Positions 1 to 8,319 of a stretch of DNA of 33,352 bases are shown piece by piece. Position 1 is the first letter of the stretch. Every line of letters starts with the position of its first letter. Location of the stretch: NCBI RefSeq assembly GCF_016742955.1, contig NZ_JABBYC010000049.1, positions 1 to 33,352 of the forward strand, in the 5' to 3' direction. The notes under the pieces were generated by a model. The model was not told the DNA's origin and made no database searches. It worked only from the letters and a program-made list of their open reading frames with translations. This DNA comes from Myceligenerans indicum (lineage in GTDB: Bacteria; Actinomycetota; Actinomycetes; Actinomycetales; Cellulomonadaceae). Position numbers and translations under genes: made by a program.

Positions 1-19
1 AGATGTGTATAAGAGACAG
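1..19 (+). other. Nextera mosaic-end adapter (artefact)
   Basis: The first 19 bases are AGATGTGTATAAGAGACAG, the Tn5 mosaic end used in Nextera libraries. This is library sequence left on the contig, not genomic DNA. The opposite end carries the reverse-oriented adapter. Any reading frame starting here (peptides beginning MCIRDR or MYKRQ) is an adapter product. Confidence 0.97.
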
Positions 20-33
20 GGGAAGCGCTGTCC
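20..33. promoter_or_regulatory. LacI-type operator-like half palindrome
   Basis: GGGAAGCGCTGTCC matches the reverse complement of the palindrome at 9230-9245 at 13 of 16 positions when one base is added on each side. It has the AGCGCT core typical of LacI-family operators. It lies downstream of the mannonate dehydratase stop, so if real it would serve a gene beyond the left edge. The site touches the adapter junction, so its left flank cannot be read. Confidence 0.3.
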
Positions 34-67
34 GGCAGGGCGTCCGGATGTCTGCGGGGGGCGGAGT

Positions 68-1312
68 TCACCAGTCGTGGACCGTTCCGTCGAGGGTGCG
101 GTTGATGGGCAGGTACGCGGGGGTGTACTCGAAGCGTGCCGCGAGGTCCTCGTCCAGGTCCACCCCGAGGCCGGGATTCACCCCCGGGTGCAGCAGCCCG
201 TCGGTGAACGTGTAGGAGGTCCGGAACACCTCCAGCGTCGTGTCGCTGTGCTTCATGTACTCCTGGATCCCGAAGTTGTGGATCGCCAGGTCGAGGTGGA
301 GGGCGGCGGCCATGCCCACGGGTGAGACGTCCGTGGGCCCGTGCATGCCCGAGCGGATGCCGTACAGCCCGGCGAAGTCGAGCAGCTTCCTCATGTGCGT
401 GATGCCACCGGTGTGCGTGACGGCCGAGCGCACGAAGTCGATGAGCCGCTCGGTGACGAGGGTCTGGTAGTCGAACGCCGTGTTGAACACCTCGCCGATC
501 GCGAGCGGCGTCGTGGAGTGCTGCCGGATCAGGCGCAGGGCGTCGGGATCCTCGCCGGGGGTGGCGTCCTCCAGCCAGAACAGACGGTACGGCTCCAGGT
601 CCCGGGCCAGCCGCGCCGCCTCGATCGGGCGCATGCGGTGGTGGCCGTCGTGCAGGAGCGGCAGGTCTGGGCCGAACTCGTGACGCACCGCCTCGAAGAC
701 ACCAGGGATGTGGCGCAGGTACGCGGCCGTGTCCCACTCCTCCTCGACCGGCAGGGCGCGGCCGGCCACCACGTTCCGCCTGGCCGGTTCGTAGTCGTAC
801 CGCTGCCCCGGGCGCTGGTCGCCCGCCACGCCGTACACCTGGCCCAGGCCCGGGACGCCGGTCTGGATGCGGATCGCCCGGAATCCCAGGTCGAGGTGGT
901 TGCGGACGGAGTCGAACAGGGCCTCGGTGGTGGTGCCGGACGCATGGCCGTAGGCGAGCGCACCCTTGCGGGACGCACCGCCGAGGAGCTGGTACAGGGG
1001 CAGCCCGGCGACCTTCGCCTTGATGTCCCAGAGTGCGACGTCGACGGCCGCGACGGCAGCCATCGTGATCGGGCCGCGCCGCCAGTACGCGCCCCGGTAC
1101 AGGTACTGCCAGGTGTCCTCGATGTTCGCGGGGTCGCGGCCGATCAGCAGCGGCGCGACGTGGTCGGTGAGATAGGACGCGACGGCGAGCTCGCGCCCGT
1201 TGACCGTCGCGTCGCCGAGACCGACGACGCCGTCCGACGTCGTGATCTTGAGGGTGACGAAGTTGCGGCCGGGGGAGGTGATGATCACCTCGGCCGAATC
1301 GATACGGGACAT
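68..1312 (-). CDS. manD: D-mannonate dehydratase (enolase superfamily, ManD/RspA type)
   Basis: This 414-aa enolase-superfamily protein should dehydrate D-mannonate to 2-keto-3-deoxy-D-gluconate in the cytoplasm. The ATG at 1312 is preferred over the GTG at 1330 because AGGAGA sits about 9 nt before it. Visible family residues are the three Mg2+ ligands D222 (HDGHH), E248 (FWLEDATP) and E274 (IGEVFN), the R148/Y160 pair on the active-site loop, H224, H324 (SGMHGPTDV), and the C-terminal DGTVHDW. Length matches ManD. It lies downstream of uxaC on the same strand, and uxuB supplies its expected substrate. Some members of this subgroup act weakly or on D-gluconate, so substrate is inferred from neighbours. 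A hairpin at 1437-1461 separates it from uxaC, so it may be only partly co-transcribed. Confidence 0.88.
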   Translation of the reverse strand: MSRIDSAEVIITSPGRNFVTLKITTSDGVVGLGDATVNGRELAVASYLTDHVAPLLIGRDPANIEDTWQYLYRGAYWRRGPITMAAVAAVDVALWDIKAKVAGLPLYQLLGGASRKGALAYGHASGTTTEALFDSVRNHLDLGFRAIRIQTGVPGLGQVYGVAGDQRPGQRYDYEPARRNVVAGRALPVEEEWDTAAYLRHIPGVFEAVRHEFGPDLPLLHDGHHRMRPIEAARLARDLEPYRLFWLEDATPGEDPDALRLIRQHSTTPLAIGEVFNTAFDYQTLVTERLIDFVRSAVTHTGGITHMRKLLDFAGLYGIRSGMHGPTDVSPVGMAAALHLDLAIHNFGIQEYMKHSDTTLEVFRTSYTFTDGLLHPGVNPGLGVDLDEDLAARFEYTPAYLPINRTLDGTVHDW

Positions 1313-1436
1313 GGGAACCGTTCTCCTCACGGGGGCTGCGCCGGGCGGGGTCCGAGCCGGCGGGCAAGGTGGCCGGGGGTGGCTGGGCGGCAGGTGCTGC
1401 GACGGGAGCCTGGCACGCCTGGCCGGTCACGACGAG

Positions 1437-1461
1437 GTGCGGGCTCGTGGTGAGCCCGCAC
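1437..1461 (-). terminator. GC-rich hairpin after uxaC, possible terminator or attenuator
   Basis: GTGCGGGCTC and its exact complement form a 10-bp stem with a 5-nt loop, beginning 8 nt past the uxaC stop codon. There is no T-tract on the minus strand, which is common for actinobacterial terminators. Because manD follows on the same strand with no clear promoter, the hairpin may set the relative level of the two transcripts rather than end transcription. Confidence 0.5.
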
Positions 1462-1469
1462 CGCGGCCG

Positions 1470-3032
1470 TCAGACGCCGGCCGGTGCGTCGGCCGGGGTC
1501 GGGTAGGCCTGCTTCGGCAGGCGGTATGCGAGGTCGGAGGCGGTGTCGACAGCCTCGTCGAGGTCGAGCCGGTGCTCGACGACGAGCCGCGCCAGGTAGC
1601 CCGCGTCGATCCGGCGCGCCAGGTCGTGCCGTGCGGGGATCGAGCAGAACGCGCGGGTGTCGTCCACGAAGCCCGACAAGTTCGAGAACCCGGCGGTACC
1701 CGTGGCCGCCTCGCGGAACCGGCGCATCGCGTCCGGCTCGTCGAGGAACCACCACGGTGCGCCCAGCCGCAGCGCCGGGTACACCCCGGCCAGCGGTGCC
1801 AGCTCGCGGGAGAAGGCGTCCTCGTCCACGGTGAAGGCGATCAGCCGGAAGTTCTCGGCGTGCCCGAAGGCCTCCAGCACGGGACGCAGTGCGTTCGTGT
1901 ACTCGGTGACGACCGGGATGTCGTACCCCTTGTCGGGGCCGAACATCGCCAGGCGCTCCGGGTCGTGGTTCCGCAGCACGCCCGGGTGCAGCTGCATGGT
2001 CAGGCCGTCCTCGCACGACATCGCCGCCATCTGGAACAGCATGTGCCCGGAGAACGCGGCGGCCTCGGCGGCCGTGACGCCGGCACCGGCCAGCGCGCGG
2101 GCGAAGACGTCGGCGGCCACGTCGTCGGGCAGTGGCGTCGTGTCCGCGCTGAGGTGGCCGTGATCCGTCGCGCTGCCACCGGCGGCGACGAACGCGCGAC
2201 GCCGCTCGCGAAGTGCCGCGAGGTATGCGGCATAGTCGCCGATCTGCGTGTCGGCGGCCGCGGCGAGGCGGTCGATGTCGGTCCGCCAGGCGGGCTGGTC
2301 CAGGTGGAGCAGGGGATCCGGCCGGAAGGTCGGCACGACGCGCGGCGCCGGGAGCGTGGCGACGGTCGATCCTGTGGGCACGGCCCCGGACGCCACGTCG
2401 CCGCCACCGCCACCGTCGGCGGATGCCCCACCCGTCCGGGTGACCGCACCGGCAGTGCTGTCGGCCAGGCTCCCGAGCTGCGCGGCCAGTGCCCGGTGCT
2501 GGGCCAGGTCGCTCCAGGCCGGGTCGGTCGTGGCGATCGTCTCGATGCGGAACTGGTCCAGGAGGGCACGCGGGCGGAAGCCGGGCTCGGCGAGGCGCGC
2601 GGCGATCTGGTCGTAGATCGCGTCGGCGGTCTCGGCCGACGGCCGCTGGGTCACCCCGAAGATCTCGACGAGCTCGTGCTCCAGCCAGTACCGGGTGGGG
2701 GTCCCGCGGAAGTGCTTCCACCCGGAGCAGAACCGCCGCCAGATGGCGCGAGGGTCGGTCTCCAGGCCGGGCGTCCCCGACGGCCCGACACCCAGCGCGG
2801 GCAGCGGCGTGCCCTGAGACACGAGCATCCGGGTGAGGTAGTGGTCCGGGACCACGAAGAGCTGCGCGGGGTCGGGGAACGGGGTGTCGTCGGCGAAGGC
2901 GGCGACGTCGACGTGCCCGTGCATCGACACGATCGGGAGGTCTTGGGTGGTCTCGTAGATCTCGCGGGCGACGGGACGGGTGGTCGGGTCGGCGGGGAGT
3001 GCGCGATCCGGGTGCAGGGTCCATTCGGTCAT
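1470..3032 (-). CDS. uxaC: Uronate (glucuronate/galacturonate) isomerase
   Basis: UxaC isomerises D-glucuronate to D-fructuronate and D-galacturonate to tagaturonate, the entry step of hexuronate catabolism. The 520-aa product has the family's N-terminal metal-site segment SMHGHVD (H38, H40), FCSGWKHFRGTPTRYWLEHEL, ETIATTDPAWSDL near residue 165, PTFRPDPLL near 235, and the C-terminal DEPDAMRRFREA and NLSGFVDDTRAF. The ATG at 3032 follows GGAGGG at good spacing; upstream in-frame codons lie in the operator region. UxaC is normally about 470 aa. The excess is mostly a Gly/Ala/Thr/Ser-rich insert at about residues 188-228 (DNA about 2349-2471) between two conserved strands. The gene is divergent from a LacI regulator with a shared operator region. 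Confidence 0.93.
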   Translation of the reverse strand: MTEWTLHPDRALPADPTTRPVAREIYETTQDLPIVSMHGHVDVAAFADDTPFPDPAQLFVVPDHYLTRMLVSQGTPLPALGVGPSGTPGLETDPRAIWRRFCSGWKHFRGTPTRYWLEHELVEIFGVTQRPSAETADAIYDQIAARLAEPGFRPRALLDQFRIETIATTDPAWSDLAQHRALAAQLGSLADSTAGAVTRTGGASADGGGGGDVASGAVPTGSTVATLPAPRVVPTFRPDPLLHLDQPAWRTDIDRLAAAADTQIGDYAAYLAALRERRRAFVAAGGSATDHGHLSADTTPLPDDVAADVFARALAGAGVTAAEAAAFSGHMLFQMAAMSCEDGLTMQLHPGVLRNHDPERLAMFGPDKGYDIPVVTEYTNALRPVLEAFGHAENFRLIAFTVDEDAFSRELAPLAGVYPALRLGAPWWFLDEPDAMRRFREAATGTAGFSNLSGFVDDTRAFCSIPARHDLARRIDAGYLARLVVEHRLDLDEAVDTASDLAYRLPKQAYPTPADAPAGV

Positions 3033-3057
3033 GCGGCCCTCCAGGGCGTCGTTGCCG

Positions 3058-3076
3058 TGCGAACGTTTGCATAGTA
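3058..3076 (-). promoter_or_regulatory. -10/operator composite for uxaC
   Basis: Read on the minus strand this is a -10-like TACTAT fused to TGCAAACGTTCGCA, whose centre AACGTT is a perfect palindrome of LacI-family type. It lies 26 nt before the uxaC start. The same arrangement recurs in opposite orientation at 3132-3150, with 16 of 19 bases identical. No convincing -35 was found. A bound repressor here would block transcription start. Confidence 0.7.
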
Positions 3077-3131
3077 CCCGACACCGTTGAGGCATCGATA
3101 GGCAACATCTGGCGGTTGCGCGGCAATGGCG

Positions 3132-3150
3132 TATTGTGCAAACGTTCGCG
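3132..3150 (+). promoter_or_regulatory. -10/operator composite for the LacI gene
   Basis: TATTGT followed by TGCAAACGTTCGCG, 26 nt before the regulator's ATG. It is the inverted counterpart of the element at 3058-3076, and both place the palindrome at the same distance from a -10-like hexamer. This suggests autoregulation of the LacI gene together with control of uxaC. A -35 is not evident. Confidence 0.68.
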
Positions 3151-3176
3151 CAACAGGTCGGTCACGAGGAGGTGTC

Positions 3177-4190
3177 ATGGCAACGGTGCACGACGTCGCT
3201 CGCGACGCGGGCGTCTCGATCTCGACGGTCTCCCGCTCCTTCGATCCGCGCAGCAAGATCTCCCCGGCCACCCGCGGGCGCGTCCTGGCGGCCGCCGAGC
3301 GGCTCGGCTACCGCCCCCACCCCGTGGCGCGTGGCCTGCGCACGGGGCGTACCCACGCCGTCGGGCTGCTCGTCCCGGACCTCGCGAACCCGTTCTTCGC
3401 CGCCGTCACGAAGTCCGTCCAGGCCCGCGCGCGGGCGGAGGGCTACGAGGTCTTCGTCGCCGACTCCGACGAGGACCCGGACGCCGAGCCCGAGCTCCTG
3501 CGCGCGCTCGCGACCCGCACCGACGGCCTGCTCGTGGCGTCGCCACGTGCGGACGCCACGGTTCTGCGCGAGGTGCTCGACGGCGTGACCGCTGTCCTGC
3601 TCAACCGTGAGCTCCCGGCGGACGAGGCGGACGAGGCACCCGAGATCCCCGCCGTGACGCTCGACGACGCCGACGGCACCGCGCAGATCGTCGGTCACCT
3701 GCGTTCTCTCGGTCACCGGAGAGTGGGCATCGCGGCCGGCCCGGCGGCGTCGTGGTCGGGCGCGCGCCGGGTCGCCGGCCTGCACGCGGCCGCCGAGCGC
3801 TGGGGTGTCCAGATCGTCGAGCTGGGTGACTTCCGTCCGGTGTTCGCAGGCGGTACCCAGGCCGCGGACCATGCGCTGGCCGGCGGCGTGACCGCCGTCG
3901 TCGTCTTCAACGACCTGATGGCGCTCGGTGTCCTGGACCGGCTGCGGCAGCGGGGCATCGAGGTTCCCGAAGAGATGTCGGTGGTCGGGTACGACGACGT
4001 CCCGCTCGCGACGCTGGTCACTCCCGCGCTGACGACGGTGCGGGCACCGCTGGACCGGCTGGGCCGCCGCGCCGTCGACCTGCTGCTGGCCCGCCTGAGG
4101 GATGCCACGGCGACCGGTTCGCGCCTTCCCGTGGAGCTGGTGATCCGCGGCTCGGCGGGGACGGCCCCCGCGGAGGTGCCCGGTCCGTGA
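3177..4190 (+). CDS. LacI-family transcriptional regulator (probable uronate repressor)
   Basis: The 337-aa protein starts with a LacI helix-turn-helix (ATVHDVARDAGVSISTVSRS, residues 2-21) and hinge helix (HPVARGLRTGRTHAVGLL), followed by a periplasmic-binding-protein-like effector domain (PDLANPFFAAV near residue 70; VFNDLMALGVLDRLRQRGI and EEMSVVGYDDVPLATL in the C-terminal half). The ATG at 3177 has GAGGAGG 4-10 nt upstream; longer in-frame starts would run through the operator. It is divergent from uxaC and upstream of uxuB on the same strand, so it probably represses both in response to a uronate or an intermediate. The effector is inferred. Confidence 0.92.
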   Translation: MATVHDVARDAGVSISTVSRSFDPRSKISPATRGRVLAAAERLGYRPHPVARGLRTGRTHAVGLLVPDLANPFFAAVTKSVQARARAEGYEVFVADSDEDPDAEPELLRALATRTDGLLVASPRADATVLREVLDGVTAVLLNRELPADEADEAPEIPAVTLDDADGTAQIVGHLRSLGHRRVGIAAGPAASWSGARRVAGLHAAAERWGVQIVELGDFRPVFAGGTQAADHALAGGVTAVVVFNDLMALGVLDRLRQRGIEVPEEMSVVGYDDVPLATLVTPALTTVRAPLDRLGRRAVDLLLARLRDATATGSRLPVELVIRGSAGTAPAEVPGP

Positions 4191-4314
4191 GCACGGCCGC
4201 CCGTCGTGTCCGGGCTCGCGGCGCGCCGCCCGCAGGGTACGGGCCGGCGGCGGTCCGGCCAGGAGCTCCCGGCCTTCGCCCGTTGTCCACGATCCGCGAC
4301 CCAGGAGGAACGCC

Positions 4315-5877
4315 ATGACCGACAGGCTCCGGCGAGGAGCTCTCCCACGCGAGACGGCCGCACCGGTTGACCCGGGGCGCGTCGGGATCGTGCACCTGGG
4401 GATCGGCGCCTTTCACCGCGCTCACCAGGCCGTCTACACGGAGCGCGCGATGGCGGCGGCCGACGACCCGACCTGGGGGATCCTCGGCGTCACCCAGAGA
4501 TCGGCCGCCGTGCGTGATCAGCTTCGCCCGCAGGGCGGGGTGTACGGCGTGCTCACGGCAGGCGCGGTGGCACCGTCCGGCACGGGCCGGGACGCGGGCG
4601 CCCCCGGCCTCGCGGTCGGTGAGGACCTGCGGCTCGACCTCGTGGGAGCGGTGGTCGACGTCGCCTACCCGGCCGAGGAGACCGGGCGGGTGCTGGCCAC
4701 CCTGGCCGCGCCCACCACTCACGTCGTCACCCTGACCATCACGGAGAAGGGCTACGCCCAGCTTCCCGGTGGCGGCCTCGACGTCGAGCGCGTGCGGCCG
4801 GATCTCGACGTCCTGGCGGCCGAAGGGGCGGTGCTCTCCTCCCGGGTGGAGGACCCGCCGGTGGTTCCCGCGTCGTCGGCGATCGGGCTGCTCGTGCGCG
4901 GCCTGGCCGCGCGGCACCGTGCGGGAGGAGCTCCAATCACAGTGCTGACCTGCGACAACATGGTCGAGAACGGGCGGGTTCTGGAGCGGCTCGTGCGCCA
5001 GGCCGTCGACGTGGCGCTGCCCGGTGCGGAGGGTGATGACCTGCGCGCCTACCTGGACTCGCGCGTGACGTTCCCGTGCTCGATGGTGGACCGCATCGTC
5101 CCCGCCACGACTCCGGGCCAGCGCGACGCCGTGGAGCGGGCTCTGGGCCTGCGTGACGAGGGGCTCGTGGTGGGCGAGCCGTTCTCCCAGTGGGTGATCG
5201 AGGACCGGTTCGCCGGCCCGCGGCCCGCCTGGGAGCTTGCCGGGGCGACGTTCACCTCGGATGTCGCCCCGTACGAGCAGGCGAAGCTGCGCCTGCTGAA
5301 CGGGACGCACTCCCTGGTCGCCTATGCGGGCGCGCTCGCGGGTCACGCCACGATCGCCGAGGCCGTGTCGGACCCCCGCATCGCCGCCCGGGCGCGCACC
5401 TATCTGTTCGAGGACGCCCTGCCCACGCTCGCTCCGCCGGACGGCACGGACCTGCGGGCCTACGGCGAAGAGATCCTCCGGCGCTTCGCCAACCCGCACA
5501 CCGGGCACACGACGATCCAGGTGGCGATGGACGGCACGCAGAAGATCCCGTTCCGCTGGGGCGGTGTCCTGGCCGACTCCCTCGCCGCCGGCCGCGTGCC
5601 GGCAGGGCTGGCCTTCGGTCTCGCGTCCTGGGCGCGGTTCGTCGTGCGCCGGACGCTGGCCGCCGCCGGGCAGGGGGCCGACGTCCCGGGCGGATCCTGC
5701 GACGGCGTCGACGATCCCCGTGCCGCGGAGCTGGCCGAGGTGGTGGGCGGCTCGGACATGGCGACCGGGCCCGGCGGCGCGGACGAGGCGGTGCGACGCC
5801 TGATCGCGCTTCCGGGACTGCTCCCGGCCACGAGCGACGCCCTGCTGGCCGCGGTCCAGGAGGCGGTTCCCGTGTAG
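4315..5877 (+). CDS. uxuB: Fructuronate reductase / mannitol dehydrogenase family
   Basis: This 520-aa polyol-specific long-chain dehydrogenase most likely reduces D-fructuronate to D-mannonate with NADH, linking UxaC to the mannonate dehydratase. The N-terminal Rossmann segment has GIVHLGIGAFHRAHQAVY, then TLTITEKGY, TCDNMVENG and FPCSMVDRIVPATT. The C-terminal catalytic signature KLRLLNGTHS supplies the lysine, asparagine and histidine of the family (K324, N329, H332). AGGAGG lies 7 nt before the ATG. A 124-bp gap separates it from the LacI gene, so it may be co-transcribed or have its own promoter. Tagaturonate reductase or mannitol dehydrogenase are alternatives from sequence alone; the manD and uxaC neighbours favour fructuronate. 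Confidence 0.88.
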   Translation: MTDRLRRGALPRETAAPVDPGRVGIVHLGIGAFHRAHQAVYTERAMAAADDPTWGILGVTQRSAAVRDQLRPQGGVYGVLTAGAVAPSGTGRDAGAPGLAVGEDLRLDLVGAVVDVAYPAEETGRVLATLAAPTTHVVTLTITEKGYAQLPGGGLDVERVRPDLDVLAAEGAVLSSRVEDPPVVPASSAIGLLVRGLAARHRAGGAPITVLTCDNMVENGRVLERLVRQAVDVALPGAEGDDLRAYLDSRVTFPCSMVDRIVPATTPGQRDAVERALGLRDEGLVVGEPFSQWVIEDRFAGPRPAWELAGATFTSDVAPYEQAKLRLLNGTHSLVAYAGALAGHATIAEAVSDPRIAARARTYLFEDALPTLAPPDGTDLRAYGEEILRRFANPHTGHTTIQVAMDGTQKIPFRWGGVLADSLAAGRVPAGLAFGLASWARFVVRRTLAAAGQGADVPGGSCDGVDDPRAAELAEVVGGSDMATGPGGADEAVRRLIALPGLLPATSDALLAAVQEAVPV

Positions 5878-5887
5878 CCCACCGGAA

Positions 5888-5923
5888 GGGCCGGGGTGCG
5901 CATGGCCCCGCAGGCGCCGGCCC
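5888..5923 (+). terminator. Two-tier GC hairpin after uxuB
   Basis: Outer arms GGGCCGG (5888-5894) and CCGGCCC (5917-5923) enclose a second pairing TGCG/CGCA (5897-5900 with 5909-5912). It starts 11 nt after the uxuB stop, a natural terminator position, but has no T-tract. Confidence 0.45.
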
Positions 5924-5965
5924 AGCCCCACCCACGACCTCACCACGGATCCACGGCGAACGAGT

Positions 5966-5985
5966 GATGGAAAGCCCTTTCCATC
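5966..5985. promoter_or_regulatory. LacI-type operator upstream of the oxidoreductase operon
   Basis: GATGGAAA, four bases GCCC, then TTTCCATC: eight-base perfect arms. The inner 16 bases TGGAAAGCCCTTTCCA have the form of actinobacterial LacI-family operators and match the site at 9230-9245 at 13 of 16 positions. A TTGACG hexamer starts at 5986, immediately after it, but no good -10 follows at standard spacing. The AACGTT sites near uxaC are clearly different, so another regulator is likely. Confidence 0.65.
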
Positions 5986-6056
5986 TTGACGGCGCCATGA
6001 GTAGGGTCATGGCGAATCGCATCGAACGGGCAGTCGACGACGACAGGAGTACCCGC

Positions 6057-7196
6057 ATGAGAACGACGATTCTGGGCACCGGCGGCATCGCCGGACTGCA
6101 CGCGACCGCGATCGGAGCGTTGGGAGACCACGGCATCTCCGCGCAGGTCACGCACGCCGTGGACATCGACGCCGACCGGGCCGCGGCGTTCGCCGCCGAG
6201 CACGGCGTGCCACGGCACGGAACCTCCCTGGACGACGTGCTGGGCGAGACCGACGTGCTGCACGTCTGCACCCCTCCCGGTGCTCACCTCGATGCGACGC
6301 TCACCGCGCTCGCCGCCGGTGTGCACGTGATCGTCGAGAAGCCGGCGGTGCTGTCCCTGGCCGAGCTGGACCGGATCGCCGAGGCGGAGAAGTCGGCGGC
6401 CCCAGCGCGGACGGGTGCAGGTACCGCGCGGTTCACGCAGGTGGTGCAGCACCGGTTCGGCGCCGGCGCGCTCCGGCTGCGCCGGCTGCTGGACGACGGC
6501 GCGCTGGGCCGCCCGCTCGTCGCGACCTGCGACACCCTCTGGTTCCGGCCGCCGGCGTACTTCGACGTCCCGTGGCGGGGCCGCTGGGACACCGAGGGTG
6601 GGGGGCCGACGATGGGTCACGGCATCCACCAGTTCGACCTGCTGCTCGCGGTCCTCGGGGACTGGACCGAGGTCTCCGCGATGGCCGGGCGCCTGGCCCG
6701 CGAGGTCGACACCGAGGACGTCTCGATGGCGATGGTGCGGTTCGCGAGCGGGGCGATGGCCAGCGTGACGAACAGCCTGCTGTCTCCGCGCGAGACCTCC
6801 GACCTGCGGTTCGACACCGAGAAGGCCACGGTCGAGCTGTCGCACGTCTACGGCTACTCGGACGAGAACTGGACGTTCACGCCGGGCGCAGGCCAGGACG
6901 ACGTCGCGCGGCACTGGGCTCCCGAGCCGGAAGCGCTGCCGAGCGGGCACACCGCGCAGTTCATCCCCACCTACCGGGCGCTGGCAGCGGGTGAGGCGCC
7001 ACCCGTGACCGTGGCCGACGCGCGCGGCACGCTCGAACTGGCGGCCGCGATCTACCGGTCGGCGTTCACGGGCCGCCCCGTCCAGGCGGGTCAGATCGGC
7101 CCGGGCGACCCCTTCTACACCTCGATGCGTGGCACCGGGCCCGGGTGGGAACCGGTCAAGGATCTCCCCGCAGCGGCCGGGGAGGTGGCCCGATGA
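6057..7196 (+). CDS. Gfo/Idh/MocA-family oxidoreductase
   Basis: A 379-aa NAD(P)-dependent sugar or cyclitol dehydrogenase-like protein. The N-terminal Rossmann motif is TILGTGGIAGLHATAI. The family EKPAVLS motif carries the conserved lysine, and GHGIHQFDLLLAVLG holds the catalytic-type histidine in the C-terminal domain. AGGAG precedes the ATG at 6057 by about 7 nt. The stop overlaps the next start (ATGA), so it is translationally coupled to the DUF6807 gene. Substrate unknown: members act on inositols, glucose, unsaturated uronates and others. The preceding palindrome and the position in a pectin locus point to a sugar. Confidence 0.88.
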   Translation: MRTTILGTGGIAGLHATAIGALGDHGISAQVTHAVDIDADRAAAFAAEHGVPRHGTSLDDVLGETDVLHVCTPPGAHLDATLTALAAGVHVIVEKPAVLSLAELDRIAEAEKSAAPARTGAGTARFTQVVQHRFGAGALRLRRLLDDGALGRPLVATCDTLWFRPPAYFDVPWRGRWDTEGGGPTMGHGIHQFDLLLAVLGDWTEVSAMAGRLAREVDTEDVSMAMVRFASGAMASVTNSLLSPRETSDLRFDTEKATVELSHVYGYSDENWTFTPGAGQDDVARHWAPEPEALPSGHTAQFIPTYRALAAGEAPPVTVADARGTLELAAAIYRSAFTGRPVQAGQIGPGDPFYTSMRGTGPGWEPVKDLPAAAGEVAR

Positions 7197-8269
7197 GCGA
7201 GCCGTGGCAGCAGCCCGGCGACTCGGGCGGCGCGGGGACCACGACGCCGGCCGGGGTGCGGCTGGACGACGACGGGACGGCGCTGAACTGCGACCTGTTC
7301 ACCTACGTCTACCGCCCCGGTGACGTGCAGTACGAGTCGCCCCGTCCCTACTTCCACCCGATCCGGACGGCCGAGGGGCGCGAGGTCAGCGCCTACCGGC
7401 CGTGGGACCACGTGTGGCACAAGGGCATGGCCTGGTCGCTGCCGAACGTCGGGCCGTGGAACTTCTGGGGTGGACCCACGTACGTGCGTGACCAGGGGTA
7501 CCGGAACCTGACGAACGACGGCACGCAGGAGCACGAGCGGTTCGTGAGCGTCTGGGCCGACGACGGCGCGGGCGGGTTCCGGGAGGACCTGGCCTGGCGC
7601 GCCACACCGCAGGGGTGGGAGCCGCCGGGCCCGGACGGAACGTACGGTCCGGGCGGCCCGGCCGGGAGCGCGCCCGGTGACGTCGTCGTCCGGGAGCGCC
7701 GGTCCGTGCGGGCGGCCGTGCTCGACGACACCTGGGTCCTCACCTGGCGCTCGGAGATGACGAACGTGACCGGTGGATCGCTCGACATCGGCAGCCCCAC
7801 CACCAACGGCCGCGAGAACGCGGGCTACGGCGGGCTGTTCTGGCGCGGCCCGAGGTCGTTCACCCAAGGTGTGGTCCTCGCCCCCGGCTTCTCCGGTGAC
7901 GCCGAGGAGGTGCGCGGAGAGCGGTTCGAGTGGATGGGCATCGTCGGCCGGCACGACGGCGCCGCTCCCGGTCCCGAGGGGGGATCGGCCGCCTCGACCG
8001 TTCTCATGGTGGACCCGGGCACCAATCCCGGTGGCACGCCGCAGTGGTTCGTGCGGGCCGCGCCCTTCTGCTGCATCTGCCCTGCCCCCTTCTTCAGCAC
8101 CGAGGTGCCGTTCGCCGCCGGTGAGACGCTGGTGTTCGAGTACGCGGTCGTCGTGGCCGACGGCGCGTCGGACGTGGGCCGTGCGGAGAGCCTGGCGGAG
8201 CTGGGCCGCGGTGAGCTCGGCCGGGCCTGGCCCGGGCCCGCAGGTTCCGGCCGTGGTGAGCACGGCTGA
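7193..8269 (+). CDS. DUF6807 (PmoA-family) protein of unknown function
   Basis: The 358-aa product resembles the family annotated as PmoA family or DUF6807, found beside Gfo/Idh oxidoreductases in sugar loci. Recognisable stretches are YRPGDVQYESPRPYFHPIRT near the N-terminus, the His/Trp-rich RPWDHVWHKGMAWSLPNVGPWNFWGG, and NGRENAGYGGLFWRGPRSF. A cysteine cluster (C293, C294, C296, in PFCCICPAPFF) is visible near the C-terminus. No signal peptide, so cytoplasmic. The ATG at 7193 overlaps the upstream stop and has GGGGAGG just before it. The methane monooxygenase-derived family name should not be read as function. The conserved His and Cys residues could bind a metal, which is inference. Confidence 0.8.
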   Translation: MSEPWQQPGDSGGAGTTTPAGVRLDDDGTALNCDLFTYVYRPGDVQYESPRPYFHPIRTAEGREVSAYRPWDHVWHKGMAWSLPNVGPWNFWGGPTYVRDQGYRNLTNDGTQEHERFVSVWADDGAGGFREDLAWRATPQGWEPPGPDGTYGPGGPAGSAPGDVVVRERRSVRAAVLDDTWVLTWRSEMTNVTGGSLDIGSPTTNGRENAGYGGLFWRGPRSFTQGVVLAPGFSGDAEEVRGERFEWMGIVGRHDGAAPGPEGGSAASTVLMVDPGTNPGGTPQWFVRAAPFCCICPAPFFSTEVPFAAGETLVFEYAVVVADGASDVGRAESLAELGRGELGRAWPGPAGSGRGEHG

Positions 8270-8319
8270 CCGCACCGGCCGGGAGCCCGCACCCCGCGAA
8301 GAGAAGGAAGGCGATCGAC

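Noticed and set aside
3..325. Small ORFs at the left edge starting MCIRDR and MYKRQ
   Set aside because: Their starts lie in the Nextera adapter and the rest is antisense to manD.
341..3074. Long plus-strand reading frames opposite manD and uxaC
   Set aside because: They are Arg/Gly/Val-rich shadows of high-GC genes without family motifs or ribosome binding sites, while the minus strand encodes recognisable enzymes.
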